DNA of 58,391 bases from a virus: positions 1 through 58,391 of IMG/VR virus record IMGVR_UViG_3300020580_000002; one strand, given 5' to 3'. The notes under the pieces are model-generated. The model did no database searches. It saw only the letters and a list, made by a program, of their open reading frames with translations, and had not been told where the DNA came from. Of this stretch, positions 47,168 through 55,126 are shown piece by piece. How positions within the stretch are numbered: the first letter of the stretch is position 1; every line of letters starts with the position of its first letter. The position numbers were made by a program, and so were the translations under genes.

Positions 47168-47755
47168 TTAGTTCAACTCGATTTCAGGGTGTGCGTACTG
47201 GGTGCAGACCGTGTTCCATTGCGATTTGAAGGTCTTGATGGAGACGACCTTGGGGACGACAGTGAGTGGATGGCCAGCAATCATGGGGATGTGCTTCAGG
47301 CGGCCCACCGCAGGTGAAGGAGGCAGGTGCGTAGCGAACCCGGCGAGGATGTTTAGGATGACCGTCACGAGACCGGTGATGAGCGCGAGCAAGGGGGAGG
47401 CGCCAAGGGTGAGCGATGCGAGGAAGGTGCCAATGTTATCAATAACGTCCTGCAGGAGGAGTGAGACCTTCTCTAACAAGGTGGCTTTTTGGGCGGCAGG
47501 GGCGTTCTGCCATTCGCTGATGCCGCCTGAGAGGGCGGCGAAGGCAGCGAGGATGATGTTTAAGCCAGGAACGGTGATGCCTGCGGAGGCGAGAACGTTG
47601 AAGACACCCTTGATAGCGTTGACGCCTACAGGGATGTATTCGAGGATGCTGCTGATGCTGAAGGCGCAACCACCGGTGAAAAGGGCGGCGCCGCTGGTGA
47701 AGGTTAGCGAGGCTGCGCTAGCGCTGGTGAATTTGAGCCACGTGCGACGGTCCAT
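47168..47755 (-). CDS. Tat-signal protein, putative lipoprotein
   Basis: The protein has 195 residues from ATG 47755 (GAGGTG upstream). The start MDRRTWLKF is a twin-arginine export signal, followed by a hydrophobic stretch and a lipobox-like LFTGGC near residue 30. The rest is hydrophobic, with two further apolar stretches. Phage proteins with Tat signals are rare. The 116 bases upstream hold no gene. Confidence 0.65.
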   Translation of the reverse strand: MDRRTWLKFTSASAASLTFTSGAALFTGGCAFSISSILEYIPVGVNAIKGVFNVLASAGITVPGLNIILAAFAALSGGISEWQNAPAAQKATLLEKVSLLLQDVIDNIGTFLASLTLGASPLLALITGLVTVILNILAGFATHLPPSPAVGRLKHIPMIAGHPLTVVPKVVSIKTFKSQWNTVCTQYAHPEIELN

Positions 47756-47871
47756 GTACACCTCGGTGACTACCCATTATTCCACGTGCTCTTGTCGGTG
47801 GTATAATTGACGCACTCCCTCTCTCGGCGTGCGCGTGTTCTGGTGAAGCCGTGAGCAGTCGCCCTAGAGTG

Positions 47872-48096
47872 TCACTTCGCAGGCTGGTTGTCTAGTCCCC
47901 TTTTGAACACTTTGTCGCTTGCTCGTGTGAAGGCGTCGTGCTCGGGGATGGAGATGCGCAGGGTCTTGCCGGGGGCGTATTGCATGATGTAGCTGGCTTC
48001 GCCTTGGAGGCCCACACCCATGCTCTTAAGGCGCCCGGCACGGCCGAGTTTTTGCAGCAGGCGCGTGTAGCCACTAGCGAATAGGTGAGAGGTCAT
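47872..48096 (-). CDS. Small basic hypothetical protein
   Basis: The 74-residue protein starts at ATG 48096 behind GGAGC. Basic and amphipathic, with no motif. It overlaps the upstream stop. Function unknown. Confidence 0.55.
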   Translation of the reverse strand: MTSHLFASGYTRLLQKLGRAGRLKSMGVGLQGEASYIMQYAPGKTLRISIPEHDAFTRASDKVFKRGLDNQPAK

Positions 48097-48362
48097 GGGA
48101 TGCTCCAAATGAGTGCGGCCAAAATGGGACCGGCGCATAGGTACAGGAAGTCTTCGAGGTCGCTGCCGCGAGTGGCCATGTTTTCCATGCGCGGGTCCCA
48201 GATGAACTCGTGCACTAGGGCGTAGGCGAAGATGATGACAGACGAGCTGATCAGGCCGCGTGCGCCCCAGCGGTGCCCACAGGTAAAGGCGATGGCGTAG
48301 GTGGTTGAGACGTGCGCGAGCTGCGACACCTGGTTAAAAAAGCGCGGGGAGATATCGTTCAT
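48093..48362 (-). CDS. Small multi-span membrane protein
   Basis: The 89-residue protein has three hydrophobic segments (about 18-27, 34-46, 74-87). It begins in the ATGA overlap with a 22-residue membrane peptide. It could be the holin of this operon, two genes from the Tat protein and four from the SleB hydrolase; not proved. Confidence 0.55.
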   Translation of the reverse strand: MNDISPRFFNQVSQLAHVSTTYAIAFTCGHRWGARGLISSSVIIFAYALVHEFIWDPRMENMATRGSDLEDFLYLCAGPILAALIWSIP

Positions 48363-48427
48363 CGGTGGGCGCCTTGGAGTACTAGTACGAAAATGAGCAC
48401 CAACTCTGCGCACATGAGCACCAGCAT
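48359..48427 (-). CDS. 22-residue membrane peptide
   Basis: ATG 48427 shares a base with the polymerase stop (TAATG) and its TGA overlaps the next start (ATGA). The peptide is almost entirely Leu/Val/Ile/Met with one acidic residue. The double coupling supports translation. Role unknown; it may only pass ribosomes to the next gene. Confidence 0.4.
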   Translation of the reverse strand: MLVLMCAELVLIFVLVLQGAHR

Positions 48428-51135
48428 TATCTCGCGATAGTTGCGGTTAAGCCAGTTTTCCATTCTTGCATGCCTCCTAAGTTGTCTTCAGCGAAGGGAG
48501 CAGCGTTGTCGCCCACGCTGACTTCGGCGCCAATGGTCAGCCCTTCGAGCTCGTCGATGGGCGAAGTCATCACGTCGTAGAGTGTTTGGGCGTATCGTCC
48601 CACGTGCTCATCCGGCACGTCGGCAATGATCGCGTCGTGGACAAGCAGGCAGAGCCAGGGGGCACACTCGGGCAGACGATGAAGCAGGCGCGCGACGATG
48701 ATGCGCTGGATGGCGGCGGCGGCGCTTTGGGGCTTGAAGGCCACGGCGCGCTTGGCGTCGTCGCCAAATTCCCACGATTGGCGGCGTGCGTTCCAAGCAT
48801 ACAGGCTGTAAAAACGATGGCGCAGGTTGAAGCCATTTTCGAGAGCCTTGTTCGCGTGCGCCAGCTCCACGGTGGCTTTCTGCCAGGCACGCACATCGAG
48901 GCCGGGCTCGCTGCCCAGGTAGAATTGCTGCAGCTTACCTGCTTCTTTCTCAGTGGCGAAGTCATCGGGGTATTCTTCATGAATGCGCCTCTTAGTACCT
49001 AAGTAGTTACTAAGGTGAATGACGCGCTTAATTTTCTCGTAGTCGGCTGGCCAGGTGCGCTTCGAGGCTTTGCATAGCTTGGTCAAAGTTGCGTCGTCTA
49101 AATCCAGCGAGATTGGCTGACCGTGAAGTGCCGATGTAAGCCAGCCATGCACTCCCGACTTTGCTAAGCGCATATACCGTGTCGAGTTCGCGAAGTACCC
49201 GACCAAGACGGCTTCTATCGCTGCAGAATCGCCCTCGACTATCTTGTGGCCCGGCGTGGCGACGATCATGCGTCTGAACAGGTGCGCGAGGTCGCTTCGC
49301 TTGGGGATGGTTTGCAGATTTTGATTGCGGCATGAGAGCCTCCAAGTGCTGGGATGAAACCCGAGAGTGTAGTGTACGCGGTCGTCAGCGTCCAGCGGCC
49401 ACTTGTAGGTGCTGACGAGTTTCCAACGTTCGCGGCATGCGAGAATGTGTTTGAAGACCGGGTACTTTTTGACGTAGTGTGAGAGCGTTTTCTTGTCCGT
49501 AGCGAGCGCTTCTTCATCGGTCTCCTTGGTGGTGTCGCGTGGCGGGAGTTTGATGCCCAGGTGTTTAGCGAGGCGCTGGATTTGCTGCCAGGAGTCTACG
49601 TTGAATTCCAAGCGGCGCATGTAGCGGTAAGGCGTCGCGCTCGCGAGTTTCGCTGCACTCTCGACGTAATGGAGCGAAGAACCGTCATCGGTTCTGAGCG
49701 ACTCCTGATTTGCGGGCACCGGTTCGTGCAGGTCGGCCAGTAGCGCGCCTAGTTTGTCTCCGACTGCTGCCAGTATTTCCTGCTGCGCTGGCGGTAGCAG
49801 TGGTAGTTCCTCGACACCTGCCATGTCCTTCGGGGGGCGCTTCCACATTTTGACAGGTCGGACGGCGTCAGGTACCAGGGCTTGCACCTTCGCGTTTTCG
49901 ATATCCCATTCGGCTTCAAGGCGGGCCATGAACTCAGCTTGGTAGGCGCGGTCGATGCGCAGGCCCTTTTTGCCCATGCGCTGGAGGACCGGGTCGAAGT
50001 CGGTGCAATGGCGCTCAAATGATGACCACCGCCCCTGAGCGATGAGAGCTGCGCGCGTACCTAAGTAGCAGTCGTTTCCAATCGCGTTGTCGAGCGCGTT
50101 GTACCGGCCGGGTTCCGCCGCGTTCAAGTGCTTCCATGGCGGGCCTGCATAGAAGAACGGTGCTACCAGTCCTAACCCTTTCCGTAAATCGCTCTGCAAC
50201 CAATGCCACGCCCACATCCCCGACACAACCTTTGCAGGGATAGATAGACCGGCCGCAGCAAGGCGGCGCGTGTCGTAGTGGTTGTCTGCCCATTCGACTA
50301 CCTCCTCTGCGCGAGAGAGGGCGTCGCGCATGATTGATATGTATGGTTCTTCCCACGGGAACGAACAGGCAGTCCCTTGGCGCACGCTGAACCCTGCGCG
50401 GACGATGGTGTACGATGGCCCCTTCTCGTCCAGGTCTTCTTCGTCTAGCGAGCTGCTCTCTGGCGTTTCAATGTCAACAAACAGGCTCCCAATTCGAGGG
50501 CCCGCGCTAGCAACGTACGCTTTAAGATCAGCAGGAGGTACATCGACCAGCAGCGTATAAGCAGTGTCATGGTAGGTGCCGTCTGCAATCTGTCCAGCAC
50601 GCTGGAGTGCCCAGAGGACGACCGGCACGAGACTTTGCTTTCCACGCAAGAGGTAAGCCGGATGAAAAGTTGGTACAGCCGGTATTCCATATGGAGTAGG
50701 TAGTACATAGCCTGCTCGCTCCTCAATGCCCGAGACGCCGCAGACGCGCCGGAGGGCCACGTTGCCCATCGGGACGATGACGCGGGGGCGGCGCTGTTCG
50801 ATTAGCTCATCCAGATTTGGTCGGCAGTGCTCGATGGCCGTGACCGCTTCAGGGTGCGGTCGGTCCATCCAACCTAGATATTTCGGGGCGCAGAAGATGC
50901 TGTTGGCAACGGTCAGGTCGTTGCGCTGCATACCGCCGCCTGGCATCAACGAGAGGATGCGGTCAAGGAGCCTACCTGCTGCTCCGGCGAAGACTCGCCC
51001 GGCCGCTAGCTCATCCTTCCAGACGCTGTCCCCGACCAACATGACACCACTGGAGCCACTCCCATCAGGGCCAATGAAGCGCTGACCATGCGCTGAGTGG
51101 GGACAGGAATCGCAAAACTTACCGTTAGGGGGCAT
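48427..51135 (-). CDS. Uracil-DNA glycosylase domain fused to family A DNA polymerase
   Basis: The 902-residue protein starts at ATG 51135 (GTG 51147 also possible). Residues 1-200 resemble a family 4 UDG: CDSC, then SIFCAP and EHCRP (four Cys, as for a 4Fe-4S cluster) and FHPAYLLR. Then a 3'-5' exonuclease (VDIET, NHYDTRRL, YNALDN) and polymerase motifs: A (VEGDSAAIEAVL), B (KIKRVIHLSNYLG) and C (VHDAIIADVP, Ala for the usual Glu). Such a fusion is known from SPO1-type phages. Probably the replicative polymerase. Confidence 0.85.
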   Translation of the reverse strand: MPPNGKFCDSCPHSAHGQRFIGPDGSGSSGVMLVGDSVWKDELAAGRVFAGAAGRLLDRILSLMPGGGMQRNDLTVANSIFCAPKYLGWMDRPHPEAVTAIEHCRPNLDELIEQRRPRVIVPMGNVALRRVCGVSGIEERAGYVLPTPYGIPAVPTFHPAYLLRGKQSLVPVVLWALQRAGQIADGTYHDTAYTLLVDVPPADLKAYVASAGPRIGSLFVDIETPESSSLDEEDLDEKGPSYTIVRAGFSVRQGTACSFPWEEPYISIMRDALSRAEEVVEWADNHYDTRRLAAAGLSIPAKVVSGMWAWHWLQSDLRKGLGLVAPFFYAGPPWKHLNAAEPGRYNALDNAIGNDCYLGTRAALIAQGRWSSFERHCTDFDPVLQRMGKKGLRIDRAYQAEFMARLEAEWDIENAKVQALVPDAVRPVKMWKRPPKDMAGVEELPLLPPAQQEILAAVGDKLGALLADLHEPVPANQESLRTDDGSSLHYVESAAKLASATPYRYMRRLEFNVDSWQQIQRLAKHLGIKLPPRDTTKETDEEALATDKKTLSHYVKKYPVFKHILACRERWKLVSTYKWPLDADDRVHYTLGFHPSTWRLSCRNQNLQTIPKRSDLAHLFRRMIVATPGHKIVEGDSAAIEAVLVGYFANSTRYMRLAKSGVHGWLTSALHGQPISLDLDDATLTKLCKASKRTWPADYEKIKRVIHLSNYLGTKRRIHEEYPDDFATEKEAGKLQQFYLGSEPGLDVRAWQKATVELAHANKALENGFNLRHRFYSLYAWNARRQSWEFGDDAKRAVAFKPQSAAAAIQRIIVARLLHRLPECAPWLCLLVHDAIIADVPDEHVGRYAQTLYDVMTSPIDELEGLTIGAEVSVGDNAAPFAEDNLGGMQEWKTGLTATIAR

Positions 51136-51154
51136 AGAGGTCTGCACCTGCTAC

Positions 51155-51196
51155 GAGTCGCTTCGAGGCCGAAGTACGGCCTCTCGCTCCATTACG
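51155..51196 (-). promoter_or_regulatory. Hairpin motif with conserved flanks, copy 1 (polymerase leader)
   Basis: On the minus strand: CGTAATGGAGCGA, a stem GAGGCCG/CGGCCTC (perfect, five-base loop), then AGCGACTC, 20 bases before ATG 51135. The flanks are identical to those at 56470-56508, the stem is not. Could be a leader RNA, a regulator site or a phage promoter. Confidence 0.55.
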
Positions 51197-51210
51197 TTGA
51201 CGACGCATGC

Positions 51211-51256
51211 GAAAAATGAAAGGGCACAAGCCGTCATCTCTGTGACACTTGTGCCC
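51211..51256 (-). terminator. Intrinsic terminator before the polymerase gene
   Basis: On the minus strand GGGCACAAG/CTTGTGCCC (9 bp, 51256-51248 with 51230-51222), loop 17 bases with an inner GTCA/TGAC, followed by TTTCATTTTT. It follows the stop of the gene at 51283-51945 and would reduce read-through into the polymerase gene. Confidence 0.75.
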
Positions 51257-51282
51257 CTCCCTGCTTAGCCCATGGCGGCAGG

Positions 51283-51945
51283 CTAAGATGTTGCTGAAGC
51301 TGCTGACTCAGGCTTCTGCGAAAAGTAGCGAATGAATTCCACCTGCCCATAGCTCTTAGGCGTGGCCGGGTTAGCAGCAGCACACTTGGGGCACACCACG
51401 CTGGGCTCCAGATTGCCGCTGGCGTCCTTGGGCCACGCCTCGTCCTTGATACCCTTGCGCTTGCGCGGCGACGTTGAGATGGTTAGACCATGTGTTTTGC
51501 AATAGAAGCGCCACGCGGCTTCACCTCTGCCCCTAGCATGACCATTGCTGCTCATCAGCACCCTGGTGATGTCTTCATAGCTGGGGCGCTCAGGGATTTG
51601 CGTGTGTAGGCCAACGCTGCGGAGGAACTCTCCCATGCTGCTGATGGCCACTTTCTCGTGCTTGTAGGTGCTCACGCGCTGGTACGTAACCTTGGCGTTG
51701 TCCTTGCCGGGCACGATGACGTCGAAGTCGAGGATGGCTTGTAGGTGCTTGTGGCCATCGACAACAACCTTGTCGAACCCGCCCACGCCTGCGTCTGACC
51801 GCAGCGAGGGGATGAATTCGTATACGCCGGGCTGGATAGATGGTGCGTACTGCCCGGCTTCAGGCGCGTTCCAGTCGAACTCAACGGGTGCGTCTTCGTG
51901 TCCCAACTCTGCCAACAATTGCTCTAAGCTGAAATCACTGCTCAC
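51283..51945 (-). CDS. Replication-module protein, candidate single-strand binding or recombination factor
   Basis: The 220-residue protein has an N-terminal acidic stretch, a beta-rich core (VVVDGHKHLQAILDFDVIVPGKDNAKVTYQRVSTYKH) and a C-terminal CPKCAAANP. Place between the polymerase and a Sak4-like ATPase suggests a DNA-binding replication protein. No OB-fold signature can be claimed. Transcribed strongly enough to have its own terminator. Confidence 0.55.
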   Translation of the reverse strand: MSSDFSLEQLLAELGHEDAPVEFDWNAPEAGQYAPSIQPGVYEFIPSLRSDAGVGGFDKVVVDGHKHLQAILDFDVIVPGKDNAKVTYQRVSTYKHEKVAISSMGEFLRSVGLHTQIPERPSYEDITRVLMSSNGHARGRGEAAWRFYCKTHGLTISTSPRKRKGIKDEAWPKDASGNLEPSVVCPKCAAANPATPKSYGQVEFIRYFSQKPESAASATS

Positions 51946-51959
51946 TTTGTTCCTCCTAT

Positions 51960-52142
51960 TTACTTCAGATTGCGTAGCGATTCGGGCAGGGTAGTACCTG
52001 CTTCCCGCGTCCGCTTGCTAGGGAACTTCTTCACCGCTTCTTGGTAAGCGGCTTCAATGACATCTGGCCTGTTGACACGCAGCCACTTTTTGGCCAAGCT
52101 CCATTGGTAGTTGCTGCGCGTTGCACTTGTAGCGTTGCTCAC
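51960..52142 (-). CDS. Small basic hypothetical protein
   Basis: The 60-residue protein starts at ATG 52142, overlapping the upstream stop. Helical, with WSLAKKWLRVNRPDVIEAAYQEAVKKF. Function unknown. Confidence 0.6.
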   Translation of the reverse strand: MSNATSATRSNYQWSLAKKWLRVNRPDVIEAAYQEAVKKFPSKRTREAGTTLPESLRNLK

Positions 52143-53113
52143 TTGCTTACTCCTGTTGCTGCTTGTCTTGCTGCTTTCTCACGAATGGCGGCGATAGCTC
52201 TCGCTCCCATGTCGTCAAGTTTGGTATAGAACTGATAGATGTCTGGCTCCATCACGTCAGCCCACTCGGACCAGAGCTGATACGGTCCGCGCGGCTTCGC
52301 CAGGAAGGGTGTACGGTAGGGGTCGTCAGGGTCAACGTGCTCGCGAAGGTACATCATGGGCACCCGGCGGACCACCTTAATCTTCTTGCCCTTGTTCACC
52401 GGGTCGTCCACTTCGACTTCGCGTGGGGTGAGGAAGAGGTGCAGCATAGCACCGAACCATGCGCCGCATTGGCCCGTAAGGGCTTGGCCAATAACTGCCG
52501 GTCCATATATCTTACGGTTACTGTTGTCTTGTGCATCGGTCTCATGCGCTGTCCAGAGCACCTTTGCCACTGGCAGATGGTTCGCTGTTGAGACAGTCTC
52601 GTAGATACGCTGCTGGATGAACCCGTAGTGAGCGCGTCCTGAAAACCCCCAGCGCATCGCGTCGTCCTTGACGAATGACTCTTTGGGCGTCTCAGGGATG
52701 TGAATGTCTTGGCGTTGCAATAGGTCTGACATGATGAGCGTCGATAGCGTGCTCAACCCTTCGAACCCATACGCCGCCACTTCAGCGTGCTTGTTGGCGC
52801 TGTCAGTCGGCGGCAGCAACTTCGAGTGCTCATCTTTCGGGTCGGCTGGCCACCAGCCTTGCGTCAGTCTGGTGATGGTCTCTAGTGGGAACTTGCGCGT
52901 GTTGGTGAGTAGGAATGGTTCAACGATGCCCTCTTCGACCAGTACGTCGATAGTAGACCACCCGTTCGGGTCGGCGCTGACGAGCCTGGTCTTGAGCCCG
53001 TACTTGTCACGTGCATACTCGGCCATGCGACCTACCTGCGACGTCTTTGTCGCGCCCGTTCGACCGTAGCAGAGGTCGGATTTCGGCCCTAGTGATATGG
53101 CTTTACGGTCCAT
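52139..53113 (-). CDS. RecA/Sak4-like ATPase
   Basis: The 324-residue protein has a P-loop YGRTGATKTSQVG near residue 16, then a RecA-type core with LVSADPNGWSTIDVLVEEGIV and LPVAKVLWTAHETD (sensor-like). This fits AAA_24/Sak4 single-strand annealing ATPases found in phage recombination modules. Cytoplasmic, acting with the polymerase and Cas4-like nuclease nearby. Start shares one base with the preceding stop. Confidence 0.7.
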   Translation of the reverse strand: MDRKAISLGPKSDLCYGRTGATKTSQVGRMAEYARDKYGLKTRLVSADPNGWSTIDVLVEEGIVEPFLLTNTRKFPLETITRLTQGWWPADPKDEHSKLLPPTDSANKHAEVAAYGFEGLSTLSTLIMSDLLQRQDIHIPETPKESFVKDDAMRWGFSGRAHYGFIQQRIYETVSTANHLPVAKVLWTAHETDAQDNSNRKIYGPAVIGQALTGQCGAWFGAMLHLFLTPREVEVDDPVNKGKKIKVVRRVPMMYLREHVDPDDPYRTPFLAKPRGPYQLWSEWADVMEPDIYQFYTKLDDMGARAIAAIREKAARQAATGVSK

Positions 53114-53286
53114 CAGGCACTCTGCTCCTGCTCACGCACTACTACCACTTGGCCTTTGTATACGTAGAAGTCCTGTGCGTTCAGTGGGTGTATCGTTGCG
53201 GGCGCAGCATCTTGGCCATCAGGCCGTTGCAGGTCTACCACGACTGGTTGCGGTCCGTAGTTGACAACATGGATGCGTGTAGTCAT
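53113..53286 (-). CDS. 57-residue hypothetical protein
   Basis: ATG 53286 overlaps the upstream TGA (ATGA) and the TGA at 53115-53113 overlaps the next start (TGATG). Beta-rich (RIHVVNYGPQPVVVDL, FYVYKGQVVVVRE). Coupling on both sides supports it. Function unknown. Confidence 0.6.
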   Translation of the reverse strand: MTTRIHVVNYGPQPVVVDLQRPDGQDAAPATIHPLNAQDFYVYKGQVVVVREQEQSA

Positions 53287-53465
53287 GCGGCCTTCCTGCG
53301 GCCACGTCTGGCGATACGTTCCTTGATGGCCTTGCGGCTAATCTGCCACCGGTTGTTAACCTTTTTAGCGGCCAGTTTTCCTGCTAGTACCAATCGTTGT
53401 GCTGCGTCGATTGAGATATTCAGCGCTCTCGCCGCTTGCGATGTGCTCAGAGCTTTGAGCTTCAT
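53283..53465 (-). CDS. Excisionase-type helix-turn-helix protein
   Basis: The 60-residue protein starts at ATG 53465 behind AGGAG. LSTSQAARALNISIDAAQRLVLAGKLAAKKVNNRWQISRKAI is an HTH_17-type winged helix. It binds DNA; no integrase is seen, so a transcriptional or replication role is likely. Its start lies inside the preceding gene. Confidence 0.7.
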   Translation of the reverse strand: MKLKALSTSQAARALNISIDAAQRLVLAGKLAAKKVNNRWQISRKAIKERIARRGRRKAA

Positions 53466-53745
53466 TCGTTGGAGTCTCCTGTACTGCGGGTGCTGAATTT
53501 GCCATAGCAGCAGCACCGCTGTCAAGTGGATTCTGCAACGAAAAAGTACCGGTACGCTCCACACCGCGCTGCATCTGCTGCACAATCTCGTTGACGGCCC
53601 ACACTAGCACCTTTGACACGGCATAGACCTCAGCGCTAACCACGTCAGGGTCGCGGTCGCGGCGTGGGTCTACGATGGCCACGATGCGGCGCTTGACCTC
53701 CTGACTAATCTTTTCGAGCATGCGCTCTTTGTCGTCAGTTGTCAT
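53365..53745 (-). CDS. Hypothetical protein overlapping the HTH gene
   Basis: The protein has 126 residues from ATG 53745. A helical, charged N-terminus (DDKERMLEKISQEVKRRIVAI) is followed by a Ser/Thr-rich tail that shares 101 bases with the HTH gene in another frame. The tail may be under weak selection. Function unknown. Confidence 0.5.
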   Translation of the reverse strand: MTTDDKERMLEKISQEVKRRIVAIVDPRRDRDPDVVSAEVYAVSKVLVWAVNEIVQQMQRGVERTGTFSLQNPLDSGAAAMANSAPAVQETPTNEAQSSEHIASGESAEYLNRRSTTIGTSRKTGR

Positions 53746-53959
53746 AGGGCTGCTTTCGGTCAGGGTTGTCGCCATGCGGATTATTAATGTAGCGCTCCAG
53801 CGGGCTGTTGTCACTGGTTGGCCCGGCGAGGCGCTCGGCCATGGCTGATAGGGAAGCGGCGAGTTGCCTGTTGTTCAGCCTCATGTCCTGGCCCTGTCGG
53901 CAAATGTCCACGAACAGGGCTTGGATGCGGTTGAGTTGGTCTCCTGACAATATGCTCAC
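53735..53959 (-). CDS. Small helical hypothetical protein
   Basis: The 74-residue protein is mainly helical (QLNRIQALFVDICRQGQDMRL, QLAASLSAMAERL) and ends with a polar tail. It overlaps both neighbours. Function unknown. Confidence 0.55.
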   Translation of the reverse strand: MSILSGDQLNRIQALFVDICRQGQDMRLNNRQLAASLSAMAERLAGPTSDNSPLERYINNPHGDNPDRKQPYDN

Positions 53960-54420
53960 TTAGCCTTCACCCTTTCGCCACTGCGCAACATGGCGCGAAT
54001 GCCGGTGGTGTAGTGTCTGAACCGGGGCTTGCCAGGTTTGCGCCTGTCACCATTCTTTTCACTGCCCTGCCTGCTTCCAAGGCGGTGCGACTTGCGTGGC
54101 GCAATGAGCTGGTATTCACCTTCGGCGAATCCTGCTTTGCGGTCAAACGATACTACCTCACGCGACACGCTTTCGGGCAGGTGATAACGGGTAGCGCCTT
54201 CTTTTTGGATGACGTACACAGTGTGCACGCTCACGATGACACCACGGGCCTTGAACTTGCGCTGGCACGCACGGGCAAAGGCGCAGTGGCTATGGTCTTT
54301 TACTGAGCCGCCAGAGCTGTCTTCGCGCGTAACCTCCAGCACCATGTTCTCATCACCGTCATGCACTTCGGTGACGCTTGGAAAGTATTTCTGTACCAGA
54401 CCTAATGCGTGATTAGCCAT
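53956..54420 (-). CDS. Conserved hypothetical protein with basic tail
   Basis: The 154-residue protein starts at ATG 54420 after GGAGG. A beta-rich core with CAFARACQRKFKARGVIVSVHTVYVI and TRYHLPESVSREVVSFDRKAGFAEGEYQL resembles phage proteins of unknown role. The last 45 residues are very basic. Possibly nucleic-acid-binding. Confidence 0.6.
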   Translation of the reverse strand: MANHALGLVQKYFPSVTEVHDGDENMVLEVTREDSSGGSVKDHSHCAFARACQRKFKARGVIVSVHTVYVIQKEGATRYHLPESVSREVVSFDRKAGFAEGEYQLIAPRKSHRLGSRQGSEKNGDRRKPGKPRFRHYTTGIRAMLRSGERVKAK

Positions 54421-54625
54421 TGTGTTCCTCCTTTTGTACGAACATATCGACATCCATTTGCCGCTGGAACGACGATTCAAAGTCATCTAGCGCTTGTTTC
54501 AAAGTGGTGCCTGTTGAGCCTACTTGCTGCTCACCATCCTTCCACCATGCGAACGCTCGCAACGCTTCACGGTAGCCGTCGTGGTAGCCATTTGCGTTAG
54601 GCCAGCGGTGCGCCTTTGAAGGACC
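54413..54625 (-). pseudogene. WWKDGxQxVG family gene without a start codon
   Basis: After the TGA at 54628-54626 the frame stays open for 70 codons and encodes YHDGYREALRAFAWWKDGEQQ, then GTTLKQALDDFESS, a recognisable short phage protein. No ATG, GTG or TTG lies before the conserved block. A GTG in another frame (54630) has a fine AAGGAGG site but stops after ten codons. Frameshift error, true decay or TGA read-through from the HTH gene are possible. Confidence 0.5.
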
Positions 54626-55126
54626 TCACGACTCCTCCTTTTGTAACGCTCCAACTGCTTGCAGCTTCTCGTCATACGACATGCGCGCCCACAGCAGGTC
54701 CAGGGTGCGCGACATCAGGCGCTCGTCTGCCTGAGCTACTGTCTCAGCCCCTAGCACGATGGGCTGGATGCGGCGCTGGGTGCGTTTGATGGGTGCGGCG
54801 CCATTCATGTGGGCCCTTTTCTTCAGGTAGTAGCCAACATTCGAGGAGTTGGTGCCTACCTTGGCGGCAATCTGCCCATAGCTAAGGCCGCGAGCGCGCA
54901 GCTTAAGGATGCGTTGATGGCGCTTGTCGCGGGCTTTGGCGGCTGCACTAGGGCCCTTGTGCACCTTGGGCCTGCCACCCGGCGGTTGGTTGTTAAGCAG
55001 CCTCGCAATGGTAGATACTGACCTGCCAAACTTCGCGGCCAGCTCGTGGTAGTTCAGTTTCTCCTCAATACGTGCCTCTCTGATGGCGACCTTCTCGTCA
55101 TCGGTTAGGTACCTTGCACTTGGCAT
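54626..55126 (-). CDS. DNA-binding protein with two helix-turn-helix units
   Basis: The 166-residue protein has HTH 1 near 8-44 (LTDDEKVAIREARIEEKLNYHELAAKFGRSVSTIARLL) and HTH 2 near 72-100 (ILKLRARGLSYGQIAAKVGTNSSNVGYYL), resembling resolvase/Hin-type HTHs without a recombinase domain. A likely regulator or origin-binding protein. Confidence 0.7.
   Translation of the reverse strand: MPSARYLTDDEKVAIREARIEEKLNYHELAAKFGRSVSTIARLLNNQPPGGRPKVHKGPSAAAKARDKRHQRILKLRARGLSYGQIAAKVGTNSSNVGYYLKKRAHMNGAAPIKRTQRRIQPIVLGAETVAQADERLMSRTLDLLWARMSYDEKLQAVGALQKEES

Noticed and set aside
47802-47807. TATAAT on the plus strand as a promoter
   Set aside because: No -35 at the right distance and no plus-strand gene follows.
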